Positions 29,813 to 38,826 of a DNA stretch of 64,000 bases are shown in pieces (position 1 is the stretch's first letter; every line of letters begins with the position of its first letter). The notes beneath the pieces were generated by a model. It ran no database searches, was not told the origin of the DNA, and saw only the letters and a program-made list of their open reading frames with translations. Made by a program: the position numbers and the translations under genes. Origin of the DNA: Nocardia transvalensis (GTDB lineage: Bacteria; Actinomycetota; Actinomycetes; Mycobacteriales; Mycobacteriaceae); contig NZ_JADLQQ010000003.1 of NCBI RefSeq assembly GCF_015477765.1, forward strand, positions 620,001 through 684,000. Direction: 5' to 3'.

Positions 29813-30463
29813 TCAGGACTTGAGCCGCAGGACGGCCAGCACCCTGCGGTGATGCATATCCGACGGCGGCAGCTCCAGCTTCAGGAAGATATTGCCGATG
29901 TGCTTCTCGACGGCGCGTTCGGTGACGGTGAGCGCCTGCGCGATCGCGGCATTCGACAATCCCTGGGCCATCAGTTCCAGCACCTCGCGCTCGCGCGGGG
30001 TCAGGCGGGTCAGCGAATCCTGCTGGCGCGCGGCACCCATCAACTGGCTCACCACCTCCGGGTCCAGGGCGGTGCCGCCGGTCGCGACCCGCTGCAGGGC
30101 GTCCACGAATTCGCGCACGTCGGCCACTCGATCCTTGAGCAGATAGCCGACCCCGTTGGCGCCACCGGCGAGAAGTTCGGTGGCATACCGGGTTTCGACC
30201 CACTGGGAGAACACCAGCACGCCGGTGCCGGGGAATTTGCGGCGCAGTTCGATGGCGGCCAGCAGACCCTCGTCGGTGAAGGTGGGCGGCATGCGCACAT
30301 CCACCACCGCCACATCGGGCCGGTGCTCGGCGACCACCTCGTTGAGCCGGGTGGCGTCGCCGACCATGGCGACCACCTCGTGGCCGCGTTCGGTGAGCAA
30401 TCCGGCCAGCCCGTCGCGCAGGATGGCGCTGTCCTCGGCGATCACGATGCGCAGCGTGCTCAT
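29813..30463 (-). CDS. NarL/LuxR-family response regulator
   Basis: 216 residues from ATG 30463, overlapping the kinase stop by 4 bp. Receiver domain with phospho-acceptor Asp55 (VAVVDVRMPP), acidic pair at the start (AEDSAI) and Lys in LLKDR. C-terminal LuxR helix-turn-helix (LTPREREVLELMAQGLSNAAIAQALTVTERAVEKHIGNIF). Paired with the adjacent histidine kinase. Confidence 0.92.
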   Translation of the reverse strand: MSTLRIVIAEDSAILRDGLAGLLTERGHEVVAMVGDATRLNEVVAEHRPDVAVVDVRMPPTFTDEGLLAAIELRRKFPGTGVLVFSQWVETRYATELLAGGANGVGYLLKDRVADVREFVDALQRVATGGTALDPEVVSQLMGAARQQDSLTRLTPREREVLELMAQGLSNAAIAQALTVTERAVEKHIGNIFLKLELPPSDMHHRRVLAVLRLKS

Positions 30464-31833
30464 CGTGGCCCCGCACTCGGCAGCGTGAGAGTGACGACGG
30501 TGGGTCCGCCGACCGGGCTGTCCACGGTGAGCGCGCCGTCCACCGACCGCGCCCGCGCCGCCAGACCCGACAGTCCGCCGCCGATGGCGGCCTCCCCGTT
30601 CGGCACGGCCGGCTGCAGCACTCCGCCGCGGCCGTTGTCGCGCACGCTGACCGCGATGGTTCCCCCGGCCGACGGCACCACCGACACCCAGGCCCGATCG
30701 GCTCCGGAATGTTTGACCACATTGGTGAGCAGTTCGGCGACGGAGAAGTAGGCGATGGCCTCGATCGCCGGCGACGGCCGCTGCGGCAGCGCGACACGCA
30801 GTTCGACCGGGACCGAACAGCGCGCGGCCAGCGTCTCGAGCGCGGGTTCGAGACCCAGTTCGAGGGCGGGCGGATGAATGCCGCGCACCAGTTCCCGCAG
30901 TTCGGTCAGCGCCTCCTTGGAGCTGGCCCGGGCGTCGGCGATCAGGTCGGTGGCATCGGTGCCCGCGGTGATCCGCTCTTCGGCGCGGCCCAGGGTCATC
31001 GCGATCGTCACCAGTCGCGCTTGGGTGCCGTCGTGCAGGTCGCGCTCGAGGCGGCGCAGGGTGGCGGCCGAATCCTCGACGGCGACGCGGCGGCTCTCCT
31101 GCAGCTCCGCCACGCGGCGGTCCGCGCCGGTCGGGGTGAGCAGCGCCAACGCCAACAGCCGGTGCAGCTGGCATACCCCGCGGATCAGCCACGGCAGCGC
31201 GAAGCAGGCGATCACGCCGAGGGCGGACAGTCCGAGGGCGCGGGGCCAGGTGTCGATGTAGAAGTCGCCGAACTGGGCAATCGAATGACGTTCGTTCCCT
31301 TGGGCATCCACATTGATCGGGTGGAACAGTGCCCACGGGATCACCGAGATCGCGGTGAACACCGTCATCGCGATGAGGACGAGGACGAAGTAGCCGCCGA
31401 ACAGACCGAGCGCCACCTCACCCACCAGGAACGCCAGCGCCCGCCATGAGGTGACGTCGGTGAGCACGCTGCGGAACCAGCCGAACAATCCCGGCCGGGG
31501 CGAGAACGCCGGTGGCGCGGGCATCGGCGTGGCCAGCAGCTTGGCATTGAGCATGCGATAGATCCGACCCCAGACCCGTCCGCTCAACAACACCAGCGCT
31601 GTGGGAGCGCCGAGCAGAAAGATCGAGGGCGCGAGACTTGCCGGATACGCGACCAAGACATACACCATGGCGATGAAGCCGAGCGGTGCGGCTACGATGA
31701 GAAAGGCCAGTTCCCGCCAGGTCCGGGCCTCGAACGGCGCCCGCAGGACGGCGCGCGCTACCCGCGTCGCGGTGGGCTCGGTCGGCTCGAGCACGACGGT
31801 CGGTTGGATCGAGGTCTCGGTCATAGCTTTCAT
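30460..31833 (-). CDS. Membrane sensor histidine kinase (HisKA_3 type)
   Basis: 457 residues from ATG 31833. The N-terminal half is a multi-helix membrane module with tandem halves (FLIVAAPLGFIAMVYVLVA; FLVGEVALGLFGGYFVLVLIA; LGLSALGVIACFALPWLI) resembling the putative-sensor domain of actinobacterial kinases. The HisKA_3 phospho-site is RRLERDLHDGTQARLV, and the ATP-binding N-box is ELLTNVVKHSG with later DNGRGG. Signal unknown; divergent from the methyltransferase gene. An alternative start is ATG 31824. Confidence 0.9.
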   Translation of the reverse strand: MKAMTETSIQPTVVLEPTEPTATRVARAVLRAPFEARTWRELAFLIVAAPLGFIAMVYVLVAYPASLAPSIFLLGAPTALVLLSGRVWGRIYRMLNAKLLATPMPAPPAFSPRPGLFGWFRSVLTDVTSWRALAFLVGEVALGLFGGYFVLVLIAMTVFTAISVIPWALFHPINVDAQGNERHSIAQFGDFYIDTWPRALGLSALGVIACFALPWLIRGVCQLHRLLALALLTPTGADRRVAELQESRRVAVEDSAATLRRLERDLHDGTQARLVTIAMTLGRAEERITAGTDATDLIADARASSKEALTELRELVRGIHPPALELGLEPALETLAARCSVPVELRVALPQRPSPAIEAIAYFSVAELLTNVVKHSGADRAWVSVVPSAGGTIAVSVRDNGRGGVLQPAVPNGEAAIGGGLSGLAARARSVDGALTVDSPVGGPTVVTLTLPSAGPR

Positions 31834-32019
31834 GCTGGTCGTTGCGGTGGTCGGAGGCGATGGAGCAGCCCACCGAATCGGTGGTGTAGCCAGCCCCACC
31901 TACCGCCCGGCCATGCCAGACTATCCGGCACAGAGGTCGCGGCACCGGCGTGGACACCGCTGCACGGCTACGATGTCGCGCGTGAGTTATCCCCCCGTCG
32001 TCCTGTTCTTCGCGGTGGC

Positions 32020-32703
32020 ATGAGTCCGACAGTGCCCCCGGAGGAACAGCAGCTGCCCGGCCCCACCGAATGGGGGGAGCACCCGCACGGTGTGGGTCCG
32101 TGGCTGGCCGAATTCGGCACACCGCCGCCGGACGACCCGCGGCTGGATCCGGAACTGCTGGCGCACGGCGATCGCCGCAATGTGGTCGACGCCTACCGGT
32201 ACTGGCGGCGCGAGGCGATCGTCGCCGATATCGATCGCCGTCGGCATCCGTTCCATGTGGCCATCGAGAACTTCGGGCACGACGCGAATATCGGAACGGT
32301 CGTCCGCACCGCGAATGCCTTTGCCGCGGCCGCCGTGCACATCGTCGGTCGGCGGCGGTGGAATCGGCGTGGCGCCATGGTCACCGACCGCTACCAGCAC
32401 ATCGTGCATCACCCCGGCGTAGCCGATCTGCTGGAGTTCGCCGAGCGCGAGGAGTTGACCGTGGTCGCGGTCGACAACGTCCCCGGTGCGATGCCCTTGG
32501 AAACCGCGCGCCTGCCCCGCAATTGCCTGCTGCTGTTCGGCCAGGAGGGCCCCGGCGTCACCGACGAGGCGAAACAGGGCGCGGTCATGACTGTCTCGAT
32601 CGCCCAGTTCGGTTCGACCCGCAGCATCAATGCCGGTGTTGCGGCGGGTATCGCCATGCACGCGTGGATACAACAGCATGCTGATTTGACGACGGCTTGG
32701 TAG
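32020..32703 (+). CDS. SPOUT/TrmH-family RNA 2'-O-methyltransferase
   Basis: 227 residues from ATG 32020. SpoU motifs: NIGTVVRTANAF (motif 1), LLLFGQEGPGVTD (motif 2, SAM knot) and IAQFGSTRSINAGVAAGIAMHAW (motif 3). Predicted to methylate a ribose in rRNA or tRNA; target unknown. It corresponds to Rv0380c. It converges with the UvrA-like gene, with 19 bp between the stops. Confidence 0.87.
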   Translation: MSPTVPPEEQQLPGPTEWGEHPHGVGPWLAEFGTPPPDDPRLDPELLAHGDRRNVVDAYRYWRREAIVADIDRRRHPFHVAIENFGHDANIGTVVRTANAFAAAAVHIVGRRRWNRRGAMVTDRYQHIVHHPGVADLLEFAEREELTVVAVDNVPGAMPLETARLPRNCLLLFGQEGPGVTDEAKQGAVMTVSIAQFGSTRSINAGVAAGIAMHAWIQQHADLTTAW

Positions 32704-32722
32704 GCCCCCGCCGCCCGGCCCG

Positions 32723-34963
32723 TCAGTGCATTGCCTCGCGCAATGCTGCGCCGGTCGGTGAATCCTTGCATTGCGCAATCTGTTCCGGCGTTCCCTCACC
32801 GACAACACAGCCGCCGTGGCGGCCTGCGCCGGGGCCCAGGTCGATGATCCAGTCGGCGGCGCGGATGACGTCCAGGTTGTGTTCGATGACGACCAGGGAG
32901 TTGCCCTGGTCGACCAGGCTGTCCAGCACTCCCAGCAGGGTGCCGATATCCGTCAGGTGCAGGCCCGTGGTCGGTTCGTCGAGGACGTACAGGCTGTGAC
33001 GGTCCGGGCGGGCCAGCTCCTTGGCGATCTTCAGGCGCTGGCATTCGCCGCCGGACAGGGAGGTCAGCGATTGGCCCAGCCGCAGATAGCCGAGGCCGAC
33101 CTCACCGAGGTGGTGCAGCGCGCGAGCGATGGCCGGATCCGATAGCCGGCGGATCGCCTCGTCCACGGTGAGGTCGTCGATATCGGCGATGCTCAGGCCG
33201 TCGACGGTGTAGGCGAGAACCTCCGGGGTGAACCGCCGACCGCCGCAGGCCTCGCACACCGTCTCCTGCCCCTCCATGAAGGCGAGATCGGTGTAGATCA
33301 CCCCCGCGCCCTTGCACACCGGGCAGGCACCGGAGGAATTGGCGCTGAACAGTTGCGCACTCACTCCGTTGTGCCGCGCGAAAAGCTTTCGGACGGACGT
33401 CGCGATCCCCGAATAGGTGAGCAGGGTCGACCGGCGGATGGTGCTCACCGGCCGCTGATCGACCACCGTCGCCGGATGCTGGTCGACGAGTTCGCCGACC
33501 AGACTCGACTTGCCCGATCCCGCGACGCCGGTCAGCACGGTCAGCACCCCGGTCGGAATATCGGCGCTCACGCCCCGCAGGTTGTTGCGGGTGGCGTTCT
33601 CGATCCGCAGTTTCCCGGTCGGTGTCCGCGGCGTCCGACGGACGTGCCGGGCACGCAACCCGCGTCCGGTCGGGGTATCGGCGGTCAGCAGCGTATCGAA
33701 GCTGCCCTCGAATACGATCCGCCCGCCGTCGGACCCGGCGGCGGGGCCCACCTCCACGACATGGTCGGCCAATCGCATCACATCCGGATCGTGCTCCACG
33801 ACCAGCACGGTATTGCCCTTGTCCCGCAACAGCTTCAGTAGCTCGGTCATGGCACGCACGTCGTACGGGTGCAGTCCGACGGTCGGCTCGTCGAAGACGT
33901 AGAGCATCTCGATGAGGCTGCTGCCGAGATGCCGAATGGTCTTGATGCGCTGCGATTCTCCGCCGGACAGCGTGGTCGTCGGCCGCGCCAGCGACAGATA
34001 GCCCAGCCCGATCGCGACCATGGCGGTGAGCTTTTCGTGCAGGGCCGCCACCACGGGTGCGACCTCGCGATTGCGCACCTCGACGATCAGCTCGGCCAGC
34101 TCGGCGATCTCCATGCGGCTCATCTCGACGATCGTGTGCCCGAGCACCCGCGCCGCGCGGGCGGCGGCGCCGAGCCGGTCGCCGCGACAGTCGGGGCAGG
34201 TGGCCGAGTGCGTGAACTGGTGCAGCACAGACTGTTTGCGCTCGGACATGCTGTCGGAGGTGTGCAGATAAATGCGTTCGAACCGGTCCACGACGCCCTC
34301 GTAGTCGGCCGGGAGCCGCACCCCGGGCCGCTCGGTGGCCGCCGCGGTGTACAGCAGCGCCTGCCGGTCGTCCTCGGTCCACTCCCGCAGCGGGACGGTC
34401 GGATCGAACGAGCCGATCTCGGCGTACTGCCGATACCAGTACTGCCCGTCCCCGAATCCGGGCAGCAGGATTCCACCCTGCTCGAGCGACTTGTCCAGGT
34501 CGAGGATGCGGTCCACATCGGTGGTCAGGGTTTCGCCCAGTCCCGAGCAGGTGGGGCACATACCGGCCGGGTCGTTGAACGAAAAGTGGTTCGACTCACC
34601 GACATACGGCTCGCTCACCCGCGAGAACAGCAGCCGCAGATAGGTGTAGGCGTCGGTGATGGTGCCGACCGTCGAGCGGGCATTGCCGCCCAGCCGTTTC
34701 TGATCGATGATCACCACCGGCGACAGGCCCTCGATCAGATCCACCTCGGGCCGGTGATAGCGCGGCAGCCGATTGCGCACGAACGGCGGATAGGTCTCGT
34801 TCACCTGATACCCGGCCTCGGCCGCGATGGTGTCGAAGACCAGCGACGACTTACCCGACCCCGAGACGCCCGCGAAGACGACCAGCTGCCCCCGGGGCAC
34901 GGTGATGTCGATATTGCGCAGGTTGTTCGTCCGCGCGCCGCGGATGCGGATGACACTGTTCAT
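32723..34963 (-). CDS. UvrA-like double-ABC ATPase (UvrA2 type)
   Basis: 746 residues from ATG 34963, about 200 shorter than UvrA. Two ABC units: Walker A GVSGSGKSSLV (about 34) and GVAGSGKSSLV (about 500), each with UvrA-type signature LSGGE (TTLSGGESQRIK; TSLSGGECQRLK). Zinc-finger cysteines remain in MCPTCSGLGETL and ACPVCKGAG...CEACGG. The region that binds UvrB is missing, so a role in drug or DNA-damage resistance outside classic excision repair is likely (family inference). Divergent from a WYL regulator 53 bp away. Confidence 0.85.
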   Translation of the reverse strand: MNSVIRIRGARTNNLRNIDITVPRGQLVVFAGVSGSGKSSLVFDTIAAEAGYQVNETYPPFVRNRLPRYHRPEVDLIEGLSPVVIIDQKRLGGNARSTVGTITDAYTYLRLLFSRVSEPYVGESNHFSFNDPAGMCPTCSGLGETLTTDVDRILDLDKSLEQGGILLPGFGDGQYWYRQYAEIGSFDPTVPLREWTEDDRQALLYTAAATERPGVRLPADYEGVVDRFERIYLHTSDSMSERKQSVLHQFTHSATCPDCRGDRLGAAARAARVLGHTIVEMSRMEIAELAELIVEVRNREVAPVVAALHEKLTAMVAIGLGYLSLARPTTTLSGGESQRIKTIRHLGSSLIEMLYVFDEPTVGLHPYDVRAMTELLKLLRDKGNTVLVVEHDPDVMRLADHVVEVGPAAGSDGGRIVFEGSFDTLLTADTPTGRGLRARHVRRTPRTPTGKLRIENATRNNLRGVSADIPTGVLTVLTGVAGSGKSSLVGELVDQHPATVVDQRPVSTIRRSTLLTYSGIATSVRKLFARHNGVSAQLFSANSSGACPVCKGAGVIYTDLAFMEGQETVCEACGGRRFTPEVLAYTVDGLSIADIDDLTVDEAIRRLSDPAIARALHHLGEVGLGYLRLGQSLTSLSGGECQRLKIAKELARPDRHSLYVLDEPTTGLHLTDIGTLLGVLDSLVDQGNSLVVIEHNLDVIRAADWIIDLGPGAGRHGGCVVGEGTPEQIAQCKDSPTGAALREAMH

Positions 34964-35016
34964 GATCGCGACGGTATGACCGGATGCGGCCGGATCCTGA
35001 CCGCATTTCGAGAACA

Positions 35017-35991
35017 ATGGTGGTCATGCCCGATGTCACCCGCCGCATGCTCGAACTGCTGGCGTATCTGCAGACCGGCCGCCGATTCAGCGGTCCGGAA
35101 CTGGCGGCGCGCCTGGGCACCAGCCCGCGGACCGTGCGCCGCGACGTGGACCGTCTGCGTGAATACGGCTACCCGGTGACCACCCAGCCCGGCCCCGGCG
35201 GGTTCTATCGCCTGTCGGCCGGGCCGTCCCTGCCACCGATGGTTTTCGACGACGACGAGGCGGTGGCCACGGTCATCGGTCTCGGGATGCTCGCTGCCGC
35301 CGATTCCGGCGAGGACGGCTCCGGGGTCGGCGCGGCGGCCCGTCGAGCCTTCGGAAAAATCGACCAGCTGCTGCCGAAGCGCCTGCGCACGCGGGTGACG
35401 GCGCTGCGCAAGACCCTCGAGACCGCCGATGTCACGGCCCCGCCGGTCGACGCCGCGGTGCTCGCGACCCTCGCCGCCGCGGCCGCCCGCCACGAACATC
35501 TCACCTTCACCTACACCGCCCGCGACGGCGGCACCTCCCGGCGGCGCGTGGAACCGTACCGCCAGGTGTATCGGCATCTGCGCTGGTACCTGCTGGCCTG
35601 GGATCGCGACCGGGGCGACTGGCGCACCTTCCGGCTCGATCGGATCTCCGAGATATCGCCCGGCGCAACGTTGTTCACGCCGCGCCCGCTACCTGCCGAA
35701 TCGGCCGCCGCCTATCTGCACGCCGAGCAGACCGCGCCCCGCCATCGCGCCGTGGTCACCGTCGCCGCCCCGGCCGCGACGGTCGCGGATGTCCTCAAAT
35801 TCCAGGAGTGCGTCGTCGAGGCGGTCGACCGGGACCGCTGCACCGTGACCACCTGGGTCGACTCCTTCGAATGGCTGCTGGTCAACATCGCACTGATCGA
35901 CGCCGATTTCGTCATCGAACACCCCGCCGAATTCCGCGATCGATGCCGCCGGCTCGCCGCCCGCCTGAACCGGGCCGCGCACCATTCGTGA
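35017..35991 (+). CDS. WYL-domain transcriptional regulator (PafBC/YafY type)
   Basis: 324 residues from ATG 35017 (ATG 35026 possible). N-terminal DeoR-type helix-turn-helix (RMLELLAYLQTGRRFSGPELAARLGTSPRTVRRDVDRLREYGYPV), a central WYL domain (EHLTFTYTARDGG...YRHLRWYLLAWDRDRGDWRTFRLDRI) and a WCX C-terminal extension. Such proteins sense DNA or nucleotide signals. Divergent from the UvrA-like gene, so it probably regulates it. The intergenic gap of 53 bp leaves room for overlapping promoters. Confidence 0.88.
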   Translation: MVVMPDVTRRMLELLAYLQTGRRFSGPELAARLGTSPRTVRRDVDRLREYGYPVTTQPGPGGFYRLSAGPSLPPMVFDDDEAVATVIGLGMLAAADSGEDGSGVGAAARRAFGKIDQLLPKRLRTRVTALRKTLETADVTAPPVDAAVLATLAAAAARHEHLTFTYTARDGGTSRRRVEPYRQVYRHLRWYLLAWDRDRGDWRTFRLDRISEISPGATLFTPRPLPAESAAAYLHAEQTAPRHRAVVTVAAPAATVADVLKFQECVVEAVDRDRCTVTTWVDSFEWLLVNIALIDADFVIEHPAEFRDRCRRLAARLNRAAHHS

Positions 35992-36075
35992 GCGGGCGGA
36001 AAGATACCGCAACCACGACACATCCAGGTAACAAATCGGGCGCGAACTCGGCCGCCGGGCTGGCACCATTGAGCC

Positions 36076-37236
36076 ATGATTTCGCGGAGACACGATGCGC
36101 GTGGGCACGCCGTCGAGCCGACCGCTGCGGTCTGGTCGGAACGGGCGGATATGGCCGAGGCCGCGATCGTGTCCCGCCATCTGCGCCGCGTGTGGGCGAC
36201 CCCGGGAACCGAACTGGGCGTGGTGGGTTGGCCCGCCACCCGCCGCGAACGCGTCTTCGGCTCCTGGCACTACTGGTGGCAGGCGCACCTGATCGACTGC
36301 ACGGTCGACGCCGCGACCCGCGAACCGACGCCCGCCCGCACACGCCGCATCGCCGCGGTTGCCCGCGGGCATCGGATGCGCAACCTCACCGGCTGGACCA
36401 ACAACTACTACGACGATATGGCCTGGCTGGCCATCGCCCTGGAACGGGCGGAACGCATTCAGGGCATCACCGAGGTGCGCGGCGCGCTCATCGCCCTGGA
36501 GAAGGAGCTGTCTCTCGGCTGGCGGCCGCAGGTCGGCGCGATGCCGTGGCGGAAGGGGTCGGACTATTTCAACGCGCCCGCCAACGGCCCGGCGGCCATC
36601 GCGCTGGCCCGTTTCGGACACTACGAGCGCGCCGCCGAGATCGCCGACTGGCTGGACAAGAATCTGCGGGACCCGGATTCGGGCCTGATCCTCGACGGCA
36701 TCCACCTGCCCGCCGGGGAGATCGAGCATCCGGTGTTCAGCTACTGCCAGGGCGTGGTGCTGGGCCTGGAAACCGAATTGGCCGTGCACACCGGCGATTT
36801 CCGCCATACCGAACGGGTGCAGCGATTGCTGCGCGCGGTCGAGGAGAGATTGACCGAGCGCGGCATCGTGGCCGGTGGGGGCGGCGGAGACGGTGGCCTG
36901 TTCAACGGCATCCTCGTGCGGTATCTGGCGCAGGTGGCCCTGATGCTGCCCGGTGACGATGCCGAACAGGTGGCGGCGCGGCGCTCGGCCGCCGCGATCG
37001 TCAAGGCCTCGGCTCGCGCGGCGTGGGAGCACCGCCTGGAGGTGGAGGGCGAACCGCTGTTCGGCCACGCGTGGGCCGAACCCGCGCGATTGCCGGTGGG
37101 CGCCTCGGGCGCGGGGCGGTTCACGGCGGGCGGATCGGTCACCTCCTCCCGCACCCCCGAGCGCGACCTGTCGGTGCAACTGTCGGGCTGGATGCTCATG
37201 GAGGCCGCGCATCTGGTGACGGCTGCCGGCTTCTAG
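36076..37236 (+). CDS. GH76 family glycoside hydrolase (mannanase-like)
   Basis: 386 residues. (alpha/alpha)6-type repeats and the paired acidic motif NNYYDDMAWLAIAL typical of GH76 endo-alpha-1,6-mannanases; W/Y-rich substrate cleft (SWHYWWQAHLIDCTVDA). No signal peptide, so cytoplasmic or exported by another route. The neighbour order GH76, DedA, fba is that of Rv0365c, Rv0364, Rv0363c. A role in lipomannan or lipoarabinomannan turnover is inferred. Its stop shares a palindromic CTAG with the stop of the convergent DedA gene (37233-37236). Confidence 0.85.
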   Translation: MISRRHDARGHAVEPTAAVWSERADMAEAAIVSRHLRRVWATPGTELGVVGWPATRRERVFGSWHYWWQAHLIDCTVDAATREPTPARTRRIAAVARGHRMRNLTGWTNNYYDDMAWLAIALERAERIQGITEVRGALIALEKELSLGWRPQVGAMPWRKGSDYFNAPANGPAAIALARFGHYERAAEIADWLDKNLRDPDSGLILDGIHLPAGEIEHPVFSYCQGVVLGLETELAVHTGDFRHTERVQRLLRAVEERLTERGIVAGGGGGDGGLFNGILVRYLAQVALMLPGDDAEQVAARRSAAAIVKASARAAWEHRLEVEGEPLFGHAWAEPARLPVGASGAGRFTAGGSVTSSRTPERDLSVQLSGWMLMEAAHLVTAAGF

Positions 37237-37955
37237 CGACCGTTCATCCCGGCATGCTCTTGGCCGGAATCCGGCACAGCGACGGCGTCCTGCGTCACCT
37301 CGAAGTCCTCGGCCGGACGCGACATCTCGATCCGATACTGCCGGATGCCCAGCACGGTCCCGGCGATCAGGCCGATCACCAGGGTGCCGATCACCGACGG
37401 CATCAGCCAGGAGACCCGGTCCAGGAAGCTGCCGGCGTAGAACCCGACCAGCAGCAGCACCGGCGCCCAGATCACCGCGCCGATCGAGCTGGCGATCGTG
37501 TAGCGGCGGTGATCCATGCCCGCCGCGCCCGCCACCAGCGGGCACAGGGTGCGAACCCACGGGATCCAGCGGGCCACCAGCACGGCCAGGAAGCCGTGCC
37601 GGTGCAGCAGTTCGGTCACCCGTTCGAGGTTGTGCGTATTGATGTAGCGGCCGTTCTTGCGCGCCACCAGATGGTGGCCGGTGCGATTGCCGATGACGTA
37701 GCCCACCTGATTACCGGCGATCGCGGCGACCATGGTGGCCACCGCCAGGCCCCAGATCTGGGCATGGCCCGTCGCATGGGAGGCCAGCACGATCCCGGCG
37801 GTGAGCAGCATCGAGTCGCCGGGCAGGAACAGGCCGATGATCAGCGCGCACTCGAGGAACACGAAGACGATGACAACGGTCCAGACGAGTGCCGGCCCGG
37901 CCGACTGCAGCGGATCCAATCCGCCCAGCGCGAGGGGTAGCGGCGTGGTCGACAA
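37233..37955 (-). CDS. DedA family membrane protein
   Basis: 240 residues, about six membrane segments. DedA motifs: ECALIIGLFLPGDSMLLTAG, NQVGYVIGNRTG, and the conserved RWIPWVRTLCPLVAGAAGMDHRRY. DedA proteins flip or carry lipids and support envelope integrity. The start appears to be TTG 37955, 5 bp after the upstream DedA stop, so the two are co-translated. Matches Rv0364. Confidence 0.88.
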   Translation of the reverse strand: MSTTPLPLALGGLDPLQSAGPALVWTVVIVFVFLECALIIGLFLPGDSMLLTAGIVLASHATGHAQIWGLAVATMVAAIAGNQVGYVIGNRTGHHLVARKNGRYINTHNLERVTELLHRHGFLAVLVARWIPWVRTLCPLVAGAAGMDHRRYTIASSIGAVIWAPVLLLVGFYAGSFLDRVSWLMPSVIGTLVIGLIAGTVLGIRQYRIEMSRPAEDFEVTQDAVAVPDSGQEHAGMNGR

Positions 37956-37960
37956 GGGCG

Positions 37961-38698
37961 TCAGTGCGTGGGCTCGTTGGTCGCTACGGGCGTCTGCTGC
38001 GGCGTCTGCGGCTCGACGTCCAGGACCGGCTCGTGGTTACGGATCTTCTTCGCGATGGAGATGATGCCGGGCAGGATCGAGACGAAGACGATGAGCAGGA
38101 AGATCGCCTCGACGTGGTCGCGGATGAACGCGACATTGCCCAGGAAGTAGCCGAGTATGGTCACGCCGCCGCCCCACAGGACGCCGCCGATGATGTCGAA
38201 GGTGACGTACTTGCGGTAGTCCATCTTCGACACGCCCGCCAGCACCGGCATGAAGGTGCGCACGATCGGGACGAACCGGCCCAGGATGATCGTCTTCGGG
38301 CCGTACTTCTCGAAGAAGGCATGCGTCTCGGTGACGTAGCGCTGCTTGAAGAAGCGACTGTCCTCCTTGTGGAACAGCGCGGGGCCGATGGCCCGGCCGA
38401 TCCAGTAGGCGCACTGGTCACCCGCGATCGCGGTGAGCGTGACCGCGGGCACCAGCACCCAGATCGTGACCGGCGGATTGTGGTACGCCGCGAGCATGCC
38501 GCCGGTGAACAGCAGCGAATCGCCGGGCAGGATCGGGAACAGCAGCCCGGTTTCGATGAAGACGATGACCAGGATGGCCGGGAGCACGGCATTCTTCAGC
38601 CACGTCTCCGTGAGCAGGTGCATGGGGTCGAGTAGCGCTTTGATTCCGGAGCTACTCGCGACAGCATCAGATATGGCCAGCAAGGTCACGGGCACCAC
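37961..38698 (-). CDS. Second DedA family membrane protein
   Basis: 245 residues. Membrane topology and motifs as its neighbour: ETGLLFPILPGDSLLFTGGML, DQCAYWIGRAIG, GRFVPIVRTFMPVLAGVSKMDYRKY. The two DedA genes are adjacent but diverged (loops and termini differ), so the duplication is old. It is transcribed toward the other DedA gene and divergent from fba. A C-terminal cytoplasmic tail ends in QTPQQTPVATNEPTH. Confidence 0.87.
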   Translation of the reverse strand: MVPVTLLAISDAVASSSGIKALLDPMHLLTETWLKNAVLPAILVIVFIETGLLFPILPGDSLLFTGGMLAAYHNPPVTIWVLVPAVTLTAIAGDQCAYWIGRAIGPALFHKEDSRFFKQRYVTETHAFFEKYGPKTIILGRFVPIVRTFMPVLAGVSKMDYRKYVTFDIIGGVLWGGGVTILGYFLGNVAFIRDHVEAIFLLIVFVSILPGIISIAKKIRNHEPVLDVEPQTPQQTPVATNEPTH

Positions 38699-38826
38699 AG
38701 TACCGGGCCCCGCGCTATCGCACCGAACGTCACCACAACACGGGGTGGGCTTTCGCCGGGTTCGCCCCGGAAATTAGGGTATGACCTACCAAGACGTTCA
38801 TCGCCGCACATACGGAGGTCACTGCA

